Shown piece after piece: positions 1 through 10,419 of a stretch of DNA of 64,000 nt (position 1 is its first letter; each line of letters starts with the position of its first letter). The notes below the pieces were generated by a model, which searched no databases, was not told where the DNA came from, and was given only the letters and a program-made list of their open reading frames with translations. Origin of the DNA: Tetranychus cinnabarinus (taxonomy: Eukaryota; Arthropoda; Arachnida; Trombidiformes; Tetranychidae); contig WHVY01000001.1 of the NCBI GenBank assembly GCA_022266195.1, positions 22,444,001 through 22,508,000 on the forward strand. The letters are read 5' to 3'. The position numbers and the translations under genes were made by a program.

Positions 1-584
1 CGGAAGATGCTCAGACAGAGTTAACATTATTGACAATAAAAAAGGTCACTTTCAAATTGAGAGGCAAAAAGATGATTTATTGAATGTAAATTTGCAATTA
101 AGCTTGATTTTAATACAATTAATATCTCATAATCACTGACATTGATCCATTATTTTGTCTCTCCAACTCCATAAGTTGGACGATTTGAGTGTGAAATATT
201 GTTACCATTATCAGATTATTTAATTGTTTTCTTGTACATTAAGATTCATTGAATAAAATTGAACAAATTGTTGATCCTTGATGGTTAAAGAGATCAAATT
301 AATACACAATAAAAATTATTGATCCACTAATAAAAAATTATGTCGTTTGTGTTGTTTTTCCCCATTTTTGTTTGTATTCCAGTTACGACGGTTAAAAGGT
401 GAAACTAAATCCAACTAACAGTCACTTAAAGTGACTTAATATTGTGAAGATTAAGCGACTGCAAAGGATTAATTATTAACAAATTGATATTCAATTTGAA
501 ATATTGCAATAATAATAACAATTTACAATGCAAGCGGGAGTAAAATATTAATACAATAAATGGGTGATTGATTGAAGGTAAACG
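1..584. other. Non-coding AT-rich stretch; possible 3' flank of the microprotein gene
   Basis: No convincing open frame, RNA gene or repeat was seen. It lies downstream of the short minus-strand reading frame at 585-704 and may contain its 3' untranslated region; an AATAAA on the minus strand (TTTATT at about 75-80) could be a polyadenylation signal. Nothing else is supportable. Confidence 0.4.
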
Positions 585-704
585 TCATTTCTTGTAGCAA
601 AGTTTGAGTGAAGTGAACAAAATTATCCCGGCAACAATCATGACGCCGAGAACAGATAGAATCATAATAATCAGATCGCCTTCACCTTCAACGAATACTG
701 CCAT
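585..704 (-). CDS. Possible 39-residue single-pass membrane microprotein
   Basis: I do not recognise this family. The frame runs from an ATG at 704-702 to a TGA at 587-585. It has a short acidic N-terminus (MAVFVEGEGD), one strongly hydrophobic segment of about 20 residues (LIIMILSVLGVMIVAGIILF) and a basic tail ending KLCYKK. This is the layout of a small single-pass membrane protein, with the basic end expected on the cytosolic side by the positive-inside rule. A TATAAATA on the minus strand (834-841) lies about 130 bases upstream and could be its promoter. The frame needs no splicing. Against it, a 40-codon frame can occur by chance in any sequence; in favour, the membrane-protein order and the TATA box agree. 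Conservation would decide. Confidence 0.42.
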   Translation of the reverse strand: MAVFVEGEGDLIIMILSVLGVMIVAGIILFTSLKLCYKK

Positions 705-833
705 TGCGATACGTGAATTGGTTTAATGTCGATATAAGATGCAAAAAGAGTACAATTGGCACAAGACAGCAAAAAACTGACTGCTTTTCAATTGCAATAG
801 AAGAGACAAAAAGCTGGTTATGGAAACGCACTG

Positions 834-841
834 TATTTATA
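834..841 (-). promoter_or_regulatory. TATA box candidate for the microprotein frame
   Basis: TATAAATA on the minus strand, about 130 bases upstream of the ATG at 704. This would put a start site near 805-810 and a leader of about 100 bases. TATA-like words are common in AT-rich DNA, so the call rests on position only. Confidence 0.3.
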
Positions 842-2039
842 AGATGGCACTAATTTAACCACAATGTTGGAACTTGCAAGCGCAAATAAAGTCAACGAAA
901 TGATGATGAAAATGGAATAGCAATGTCTATTGAAAAGAGCATGTCTGTTCACTATTTTGCCCAGAATTTTACTTTATTTCTTCCATGTCTACTTGTTCTC
1001 CTTGATAACAACAACATAGTTGGTATGGAACTCAATTTTCAACATGATTCAGTCTTTTACCACTAACAATCCTAATTATTTGATGCTAATTTGATTCTCT
1101 CTTAATATCTTTTCCTTCGAAACCATGAAACAATAATCATGACAGCAAAAACTACCATCTCTATCAAATTAGTTTCACTGGTGTGATTGATAATAATTTA
1201 AACTTGCCTCAATAACGGGGTGACTCGATGGATAGGTAACAATTGGCACAAATTAAATAATCTAGGTTTAAACCGTCATAGCATTAATGGAAGACACATC
1301 ATTGAAACAGAAATGAATCAGTTGCAAGGCAATTTCATAAGCTATGAATACAAATCCCAGCAAATGTTACATTCATTCATAGATACAATTAAGAATCATT
1401 CAAAAGCCTAGAATAAATTAACTTAAAACTACTGGTTCAAATTAAAATGGTTAATAGATGCCTGCCCAGACCCAGCCAGTGGAAACGTCGAAGATGCCTG
1501 CTCAAGTTGTTATACAATTTAGTCTTTTCATCGTTTTGCTGACAGTTTGTCATTCAAGAAAAGTTAGTCGATTGCAGTTAAATTTAATTGTGAATTATTC
1601 ATTCAATGCTATTTTAATTTAAATTTGACTAGATGATTATCGATTAAAACAATATATTTAAACTGAATAATCAATAAGAATCAATAAGAATATTGAAAAC
1701 CTTAGTTTCCCGGAAATGTTCTTTTTTTTATGAGCACAAATTCACCCAAAAATTGAATTCTTTTCACCAACAGAACAAATGAATTATTCATTTATTAATA
1801 TTCAGATAACTATTATTGTAAATCAGTTACATCGGGATGAATAATTTTGAACAAGAATAAAAGAAATAAGATTCATCTGATTAAAATAATGTAAGCATTT
1901 AGTTTTCAAACTTCAAAATGATATGATAAAGATTCATGAAGTCACTCTTTCTCTGGTTCTCGAAAACATTTTAACAACAATTCAGTTTTGATCAGAATAT
2001 TCAGTAAATTTATCTAATTAACCACCGAATGGTGAAAAT
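842..2039. other. Non-coding stretch, nothing recognised
   Basis: AT-rich sequence with only short chance reading frames. No splice-linked frame, RNA gene or transposon end was identified. Confidence 0.4.
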
Positions 2040-5000
2040 AACCAGCAAAATAACAAGAAAATCTTAACGTGAACCAAGTTGCCAACTTTGGTTTGTTACT
2101 AAAAAGTCACAATCCTCACATTTATGCAAAAATTGAAACAAACGGTCAAAAATAATTTCTGTCAAATTAAGACTCTGTTGGTTTGTAGGGAAATCAAAAC
2201 TGAATCCATTTTCACGATTTAAAATTTTCCCTGATCTATAGTTTTCGAGGAAATTGAGATCAAAGTTGAAACTTCGATCGCCTTTTGTACAATTATGAAG
2301 TTAGATTTTTTCATGAGACTCATTTTACTGATGCTAATTTTTATGATAAACCAGGAAATGCATTCATTTTGCGAAACAAAGTTTTCTGTTTCTGTAAAAC
2401 AGATAAAGTTCGATTCTCCGTTAAACATTCCGCATTCTGTAGCCGCAAGAATTTGATTGCTTGAACTTAGTATTTGTCGACAAAAATTGTTGTTTCACAT
2501 AATAAACGAATTACTTTTAACAATTTAAAAACATTTCTCTCGATTTTTGTTATTGACTTAAAAACTTTGAGCCTAAATATTTCGAGAATGGCATCACCAA
2601 TAATCATAATTCTTTCACCAATTTAATTCTTTATTAGATAATAATTCAATTCAATTTAATAAATTGCAATTAGCGCATTTGGGTCATAATAATTAGGTTT
2701 TAAATGCACAAGAAACAACTTATTCAACAAACAAAACTCATATTAACCCATTTCTTGGTTTATAAAGCAATTTTTCTGGTTAAACTTGCAAATGAAATGC
2801 AAAAAGTACTGCAAAAGACCCGAACATTTGCGTTAAGAGATGAGACTTGGTGGGTTTGTAGGGACATGAAAACTGAGTCCGTTGGTGCTATTAAATAATT
2901 CGTCCGATGAACATTTTTCGAAGAAATCGAGTTCGAAAGTTGAGACTTCGATCATCTTTTGTCCAACTATGGAAGCAGATTTTTTCTCCAAACTCATTTC
3001 ACTGAAGTAAATTTTGATGATGAATCAGATAATGCATTAATTTTGCAAAATAAATTTTTCTATTTCTGTACAACAGTTCAAGTTCGATTTTCAGCTTAAT
3101 CGACAGTTTCTTGTGACCTTAAGAGTTAGAAAGTTGAAACTTACTATTTATGCATAAAAATTGTCGCAACACATCAACGATTTTCTCATTTTAGCGATAG
3201 TTTGCATGATTTAGGCCATTTACCTAAAAACTTTGAACATCAATATTTCGAAATGGATACCATCTGAAATCATCTTTTGTTGACCAATCAATAGATTTCA
3301 TTATGGACTATGACATAATATGACTTAATATCGAAGAAAATCTGAGCTAATCCATTTAATTATGAATATTCATAAGCAACCATTTACTTTTATCGATAAA
3401 GAATCAAATCTGACAGCATGAGTAACACAGTGCTATAAATTTTTTTCCAGAACCTTGCATCATCTAAATTTCGATATCTTCAGAGCCCATAATAAAATCT
3501 AATGTTTGATTAAAGAATGATGATTGTGGGTACTATTATTCTCGAAATATTGATGCTCAAAGTTTTCAGGTCAATGGCCAAAATCAAGGAAACTGTTGGT
3601 AACTTGAAAAAAGTGACCACTCACCAACGTGTTCAAACAATTTTTAAGCATGAATAGTAAGTTTTAGCCTTCTAACTCTTACGACCACAAAAATCTGTCG
3701 ATTTAACTGAAAATCGAACTTATCTATTTTGTCAGAAACAGGAAATGTTATTGTTCAAAATAAGTTCATTTTCTGGTTGCCTATCAAAAGTTACCTCACG
3801 AAAATGAGTTTCCTGGCAAAATCTTGTTCCATAATTGAACAAAAGCGAATCGAAGTTTCAGGTTTGACCTCTAATTGATCGAAAACTGTCTATCGGAGAA
3901 TCATTTTAATAGCCCTCATGGACTCAGTTTATGTGCTTCTTCACATCTATAAACTATCAACTCTCAACTCAACGTGATTCTCAAACAGTACTAAAACTTG
4001 CATCGAATAAAAGTTTAAAGTTGATTATGCACAGAAATAAGGAAAGATTGCTTATTATACTTAAATTTGCTACAATTCAAGCATTTTCTTGGTGTAAACT
4101 CACAATAGCAGTCCGATTTGGGCTATTAATCCATTTTAATACAACATTGATGTTGATTTCGCTCATTCTATCAATAAACTAATAGGTTATTAAACTGAAA
4201 CGCAATATTTCGAGAATGTAATTACCAATGATCATCATTCTTTAGCCAAACATTATATTTCATTATGGGCTATAACACAATGAATATGAACAACTAATGC
4301 AAATACAATACAGAGCCAAGAACATGGGAATCTTAACAGTCTACTCATTAATAAAGGTTCAGATTCGTTTTCTTGATTTGTGGCTTGTAACTAAAAAGAC
4401 ACAAAGACAACAAAATTGTCACATTCATGTACAAATTGACATAAATGGGCAAAAACCGGTGAAAATTACTTTCTTTCAAGTTAAGACTCTGTTGGTCTGT
4501 AGAAACATAGAAACTATGTCCATTTATGCGATTTAAAACTATCCCCGATCGACATTTTCTGAGGAAATCAAGGCCAAAGTTGAAACTTCGATCGTCTAAT
4601 GTGCAATTATGGAAGCAGATTTTTTCATGAGACTCATTTTAATGATCTAACTTTTGATTATCGTCAAGTAAATGCATTCATTTTAAGAAATAAAGTTTTC
4701 TGTTTCTGTAAAACACATCAAGTTCGATTCTCCGTTAAACATTCCGCATTCTGTGACCGTAAGAATTTGATTGCTGAAACTTAGTATTTGTCGATAAAAA
4801 TTGTTGCTTCGCATCACGAACTAATTACTTTTCTCAATTTAACAACGGTTCTCTTGATTTTGGCCATTAGTCTTAAAACTTTGAGCCTCGATATTTCGAG
4901 AATGACATCACCTACAATCACCATTTCATTAAACATTATATTTCATTGCGGGCTATAATATAATATGAGTGAATTAAAAATGAAAAAATGAGCTGATTCA

Positions 5001-5740
5001 TTTAATAATGAATACCCTAAGACATCATAAGATTTATGTTCGAGTAAATCAAGAACCAATTTTACAAAATAAGTAATTCAGTGCTATAGTTTTTTGGCAT
5101 TATCTTGATGCATCTAGAATTTCAATCATCATAGTCCATGAGGAAATCCAATGATTAGCTAAAAAATGGTGATTGTAGGTGATGCCATTCTCGAAATATC
5201 GAGGCTCAAATTTTTACTAATAATGGCCAATATCAAGATAACTGTCAATAAATTGATAAAATTGTTCAATGGCTGATATGTATCAACAATTGTTTTCGAG
5301 AAATACTAAGTTTCAGCAATCTAATTCTTACGGCTATAGAATGCGGCCGATTTAACTAAAAATCGAACTGATCCGTTTAACCGAAAAAGAAAAGTTCTAT
5401 TTCTCAAAACAATTGTATTTTTTGGTTTTCCATCAAAAGATACATCAGTCAAATGTGTTTCATGAAAAAAGCTGCTTCCATAGCTGAGTAAAAGGCGATC
5501 GAAGTTTTAACTTTCGACCTCGATTTCCTCGAAAACTGTAGGTCAGAGATACTTTTTAATAGCAGTAATTCATGCATTTTTCATGTCTCTATAATCCTAA
5601 TCTATAATCCATGAGTCTAAATTCGAAGAAAACAAATTTAGACCCGTTTTTGCCCATTGTTGTCAATTTTTGCATAAATGTGACGATTGTGTCTTTTTAG
5701 TAACAATTACAACTTTGAGTTTTGGGTAAGACTATCAGCT
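2040..5740. repeat. Cluster of degenerate ~0.6-kb repeats in direct and inverted orientation
   Basis: At least five diverged copies of the same unit occur here. A core resembling AAGTTGAAACTTCGATCG is direct at about 2263, 2937 and 4575, and inverted at about 3850 and 5495. Around it each copy carries the same ordered landmarks: GGAAGCAGATTTTTT with ACTCATTT, then TTTCTGTTTCTGTA with AAGTTCGATT, then ATATTTCGAGAATG followed by an AT-rich tail. Copies lie roughly at 2080-2640 (+), 2800-3330 (+), 3390-3960 (-), 4370-4960 (+) and 5050-5720 (-), with a partial direct copy near 4200-4270. The last two face each other across a short spacer near 5000-5050 and could fold into a long hairpin. Copies are too diverged to be recent. 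The family is unknown to me. Confidence 0.75.
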
Positions 5741-6178
5741 TTTCAATTTGTTATCAATTTCAATCGTTCAAACCGTTCAATTGAACAATTAAACCAACAT
5801 TAGTTTTCCGGTTTTGAGTGGACATTAAAGGTGAATTAATATGAATTAACAATCAAAGATACTATCTGACTTGCTATTAAAAATTGATGAATCAGCCAAA
5901 GATTTAGCCTTTTTATATATTCTGATTCAGTATCCGGAATTAAGCCTGGCTTTTTGATTTAGCGTTTTTTGACAACGATGACAAGCAATTAACTATTAAA
6001 ACAGAGGATTCAAAGCTAACCAAATTGATCATTCACTGAAATGCAGTTGATCATGGTTAGTTGAACCAGAAATGGAAAAGGTAGAGAACCATTGAAAGTG
6101 GTACCTTAAAAGGCTACTGTTATTTACGAAATAAAACAAGTAAAGTGTTGATCAACTAATATCGATATAAACTGTTCA
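5741..6178. other. Upstream region of the cysteine-rich secreted protein gene
   Basis: AT-rich non-coding DNA between the repeat cluster and the ATG at 6179. It should include the promoter and leader of that gene, but no core promoter element stands out. Confidence 0.35.
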
Positions 6179-9039
6179 ATGGATGTTAATTTGATTTATT
6201 TTGTTTTTATCCTCATTTTTAGCCAAAGTAAGTTTACGTTAATAAAGATGTTTACAGCCCAATGTTAGGCTTGTTTGGAGTTTATGTTTTGCTCTGTTGT
6301 TTTCATCTTGACCAGGTTTTTGATGCTTAACAATTGACTGATTACTGTAATTATATTGTTGTTTTCATTAAGATATTGCTGTGTCAACCGGTCAATCATT
6401 TACTGGCGACTGTCAAATACTTTATCAATGTCAGTCCGAGGCAATCAAGTTAACTACATCCAAGCAAAATACTGGTTACCATGGATTAGGTTTAGCCTGG
6501 TCATCGACAACTTGTGGGTAAGTTGAAATATTATTTTTAATCGAGTCATTTGTTAGTAAACCATTTACAATTAAACTTGCATTTTTTAACCAAACTTAAC
6601 CATATTTTAATGAAAAACAATTGGGTAAGGTTTTACTTTTACGGAGAAAGGCGTAAACATTAAAAATCATCCAATGGTAGATGTTTTTTAAGAGCGCTCT
6701 TTATGAACAATTGAATTAAATGAAGCTAATTAAGGCCCCAGGCCGACCTAAGCCCACCCTAACCTTACCAAACCTAACCTAACCGAACCTAACCTAACCT
6801 GACCGACCAACCAACAGCCCCTTGATCAAACTTACCTAACCAAAAAATCATATGTTTTAATGTTTACGCCTTTCTCCGTAAAAGTAAAACCTTACCAACA
6901 ATTGTTGATTGTAATAATTGACTAGTAAAACTGTAGTTATTACGTTCGTAAAGCTTGTAAATATGAGAATCAAACCAGATTTTTATCCCTGTTTTTATAC
7001 CAGACCCAGAAATCAACCTTGAGACCAGAAAATAATAGTCAACGGTTTGCCTACTATTTTTGCTTCCAATATAATCACAATTTATTGCTTACTTTTATAA
7101 ATTCAACATTAAAATGTCATAACATTTAGCGTGGTCATTAAAATAATCAACTCAAGCCTCTTTATTTTGTTCACGTTTATGCCATTCTATTTGTTAGCAT
7201 CGAATCTTTGATTGTGACTGAGATCATTTAAGGTTGTAATTATTGCCGTGAAGGCTATAAGATTGCATTGGTTTGTAAATTGACTTTGCTAGTTGGAAAT
7301 GAGGAAGAAACCAGATCAATTGTTTACCGTTTTTCACTTTTTGCTTACTTTTTAGAGTGATACGGCAAAAATTGGCTTGCGTTGTTAATTTAGCTCAGAC
7401 CTGTTCACTGAGAGATGATTTAACAACAAAATCAACTTCTTCCATAGTTGACTCAACCAAAAATTACTTAATCGAAAAGTGCAGCAAAAATCGAGGTAAG
7501 TGCACAGTTCTTTCTTAATCTTCTGTGATCTTTATTAAGGCATATGTTTGAACGCTGGAGTGATGATTATCTTCTGTTTTACATTTCAGTTTCATTGTTT
7601 TGAGTTTGTTTTAATTTTATTCCTAATTTCATCAATTGTCTCTTTCTATCTATTAATTAGATTGGAGTGATTCAAGTTGTTTCCAAAGTCCTGAAGTAAC
7701 CAACTGTTTAACCTCACACCAGTTGCAGTCAGACGAAATAACCTTAAAGTCTTGCAGGTTCGTCAAAGTTTGCAAAAGTTAACTAGTGATTATTGAGAGC
7801 GTTCAAGTACTATTTAACTGAGTATTCAAAGTTTAATTGTTATTGTGGTTTGTTTTCTTACAGTAAATACAACAGTTATAAAAAATGTATTTTGAATCAT
7901 GTCAACTCGAAATGCTCATACCAGGAAAGAGAATATGTTTTGATATATTTGATTGAAAAGGCTTCCAACTTGACCTGGCTGTGTACCAATGAGAGTGCTG
8001 TTCAACCACATGATCGAGCAGAAGGTAGGATGTTAATGATGATAATTGCATTTTAATTGTTAAAATATTTTCTCTCCGAATCCAAGGCTTCCCAAATCCT
8101 TTCGGCAATCACATTGGAAAACGAGGAAGTCCAAATTATGATCAAAATGATGATCATTTCCACCCAGCTGACAATGAATTCAACAACAGAGCCAATGGCC
8201 TTTGGTTACCGGCTAATAGATTTCCAGTAGATTTTAATAATCTTAACACTGGTGCATCTCAGTCAACCCAAAATAACCCATTCAATTCTGGTCCAAAAGA
8301 TGTCAACAATCAAATGAATGGAGATGCTTATTATCAACCAATCAATTCATATCAACCACCCAGTCCAAACCAAAGGCCTATGGCTGATCGCTTCTTCGGT
8401 AGACCACCATTAAATCAATTGCCAAATGAGATGTATTTCAATAGCATGAGTTCCTCAAGTCCACTATTGAATCCTGACCAACCGTTTCCACCAGTCAACT
8501 TGAACAAGCAGCAATTAAGTATGAATGAATCATAAGTTAATCCAACTATTATATTAAAATAACATTCATTTTACAGATAACCAGCAACCAGGATTGCCAC
8601 TCAACAATAATATAGACAGAATTGATTCGTGTCTTCAACGAGCCAATATGATCGGCCGTCACTGTGAAGAAGCTCTCAATGAACGAAGAGATTCGGCAAG
8701 AGAATCAAGGAATCCACGAGATCTAAAGTCAGGCCTTTGTTGGTAAATAAATTTGTTTGTGAATGTAAACAGTTTCAATAGATTAATATATTTTTTCATT
8801 TCAGCGGTTTACTCAGATACAGCGATTGTTTTGGTAAAATAGTGAACCAAGTTTGTCCGAATATTGATGCAACCTCAGTTTATCGATCAATTCCTGAGAA
8901 TCGAAGACAAGAGATGAACTCTTGTCAATCTTATGGTCCATTCAACTGTAATTATATGAATAATGGAGATTCGATGAAACTTCCCAGATTGCTATCAAAT
9001 CTTTTCATACTTTTTTCATTCCTTTTTATTATTTATTAA
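6179..9039 (+). CDS. Secreted cysteine-rich protein, probably GPI-anchored (474 aa, 8 exons)
   Basis: Exons: 6179-6227, 6373-6517, 7356-7495, 7661-7757, 7864-8024, 8087-8518, 8577-8742 and 8805-9039. All have GT donors and AG acceptors and phases that join in frame to TAA at 9037-9039. The first exon encodes a signal peptide (MDVNLIYFVFILIFSQ). Residues up to about 200 hold a cysteine-rich region with pairs such as CSKYNSYKKC. A low-complexity N/P/Q-rich linker of about 150 residues follows, then a second cysteine block with a CC pair (SGLCCGLLRYSDC). The last ~18 residues are hydrophobic (LLSNLFILFSFLFIIY) after a small-residue stretch, as in GPI-anchored proteins. The two cysteine blocks loosely resemble each other and uncharacterised arthropod extracellular domains. 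I do not recognise a named family. The donor of exon 4 (GTTCGT) is weak. Confidence 0.8.
6616..6904. mobile_element. MITE with perfect 42-bp TIRs, 8-bp TSD and telomere-like interior
   Basis: The element spans 6624-6896 (273 bp). Its ends are perfect inverted repeats of 42 bp (6624-6665 and 6855-6896), starting GGTAAGGTTTTACTTTTACG. It is flanked by an identical 8-bp direct repeat AACAATTG (6616-6623 and 6897-6904), the target duplication size of hAT-like and P-like transposons. It has no coding capacity, so it is a non-autonomous miniature element. The interior (about 6745-6815) is rich in CCTAA, the arthropod telomere pentamer, interrupted by CCGAA and CCTTACC variants. It sits in intron 2 of the cysteine-rich protein gene. 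Perfect ends argue for fairly recent insertion. The superfamily is inferred from TSD length only. Confidence 0.88.
6745..6815 (-). repeat. Degenerate TTAGG (CCTAA) array inside the MITE
   Basis: Several CCTAA pentamers in a row, with variants CCGAA and CCTGA; read on the minus strand this is TTAGG, the usual arthropod telomere repeat. It is short and imperfect and lies wholly inside the MITE, so it is better explained as part of that element than as an interstitial telomere. Confidence 0.6.
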
Positions 9040-9571
9040 ATCTTAACAATTTTGTACTCGTTTTAAATCCCAATTTTAATTATTCATCTTTCATTTTATC
9101 CATTCAATCGGACTCAGTCAACCATTACACATACCAACGCATGTTAAAACCATCAAATAAGAAAACTTCGGGAATTTCGAAAGTGAACAAAAAACGTGGA
9201 TTTGGACAGGGAATAGGACAATGTATGCACATTAATGAGCCGTGAAGAAACGCCCTACCAAAACGTATCTCTCTATTTCGGTCAAAAAGATGTGAAGGTT
9301 CGGTGTTCATAGAATGTCCAAATATCATTATTTGGTTGAATTTAAGATAATTTTAGATAATTTATTGATTAATCAACTTTAATGTGGTTAAACATGTTGT
9401 GAGTTTCTCTTATTCTCATCTTCATCATTCTTATTATGTCTTATAATATACATTAGATAACGGTGCTTACAAAAACGTTTGACTAGGGATTTGTTTATAA
9501 TCATGGTAAAAATCAACGAACTGAACTTTCGAAGTTCAACTGCTGCCATCTTTTGGTGGAATTAAAAACAG
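9040..9571. other. Intergenic stretch after the cysteine-rich protein gene
   Basis: Contains the 3' untranslated region of the upstream gene. A 34-codon basic plus-strand frame at about 9140-9244 was seen but has no support beyond being open. No other feature was found. Confidence 0.35.
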
Positions 9572-9959
9572 ATGAGTATTAAATTGCATTGGATTATTGA
9601 TTCTCTTTCAATTTCAGTTCATTTTATAAATGCGATTACTTGTGTGGACGAAGATTGTGAGACAAGATTCAGCATTAAATTAGAAACTCTTTTAATTGAG
9701 TCTTTGAAAAGATTGAGATTCAATGAAGGTAAATTATTACAAGTGTAAATTATGTCATTTAGATCAGACAAGGCTGCTAAAGTCCAAGGTTTTGGGTCCT
9801 CACAAATTTTTGCCTTTAAATTCAATTATTTACATCTAGCTAATTCTTATGGAATTTTAAGATTCGCAGTATTCAGTTAAATCACGAGAATTCGAAAAAA
9901 ATAAACACAAATTTTTAAAGCTTCAAGAAATGGCAAAGGTAATTGAAAAAGGCAAGTAA
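9572..9959 (+). CDS. Possible small two-exon gene, 84 aa, function unknown
   Basis: Reading from the ATG at 9572, a frame stays open to a consensus-like donor after 9728 (GAAG then GTAAAT). It resumes after an acceptor TTTTAAG at 9861, in matching phase, and ends at TAA 9957-9959. The N-terminal 22 residues are moderately hydrophobic and could be a weak signal peptide. A short acidic cysteine pair follows (CVDEDC), then a charged, helix-prone tail rich in K, E and L. An alternative acceptor (CTTTCAATTTCAG, ending at 9616) lies inside exon 1, so a different first exon is possible. I recognise no family. The gene points toward the 3' end of Shab. Confidence 0.33.
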
Positions 9960-10419
9960 TTTTTTGGTTCAACAAATGTTCACCTGAACTTCAACAGCCC
10001 TGTAATTTTGATTTGATTTCTTATTTCAAGTGTAAATAGCAAACACAAGATCGAATGTGAAGAATGAGAAAACATTGAAAAAGCTTAGTACAAATAATGT
10101 AAGAATAATAAATAATAATGAATAGTTATCAACATAAAAACAATTGCAAGACAAAGTAAAGTTTCAATTTTCAACACATTGCCCGCTATTTACAACAATT
10201 AAGGCTACTAAGTTTAGTTGATTATTGGAATCAACTGTAATTGTGTACACATCAGTAAGTAAACCTTTCCATTTCCAATGAAACTTGACCAAGAATTAAA
10301 TATGGGCAAAACTGAACTGAATCAGGCTTGAGCATTTAATTGTCTACCATTTTCACGTCACTTGAACCAACTTGTTGATCGTTGATACAATCGGAATTAT
10401 ATTCAAAAATCAATCGGCG
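9960..10419. other. Shab: Probable Shab 3' untranslated region
   Basis: Lies directly downstream, on the minus strand, of the Shab stop codon at 10420-10422. AT-rich with no coding signal. No clear polyadenylation signal was identified close to the stop, so the end of the transcript is unknown. Confidence 0.4.

Noticed and set aside
9140..9244. 34-codon basic plus-strand frame after the cysteine-rich gene
   Set aside because: Too short, no phase-consistent continuation that stays open, and no recognisable similarity.
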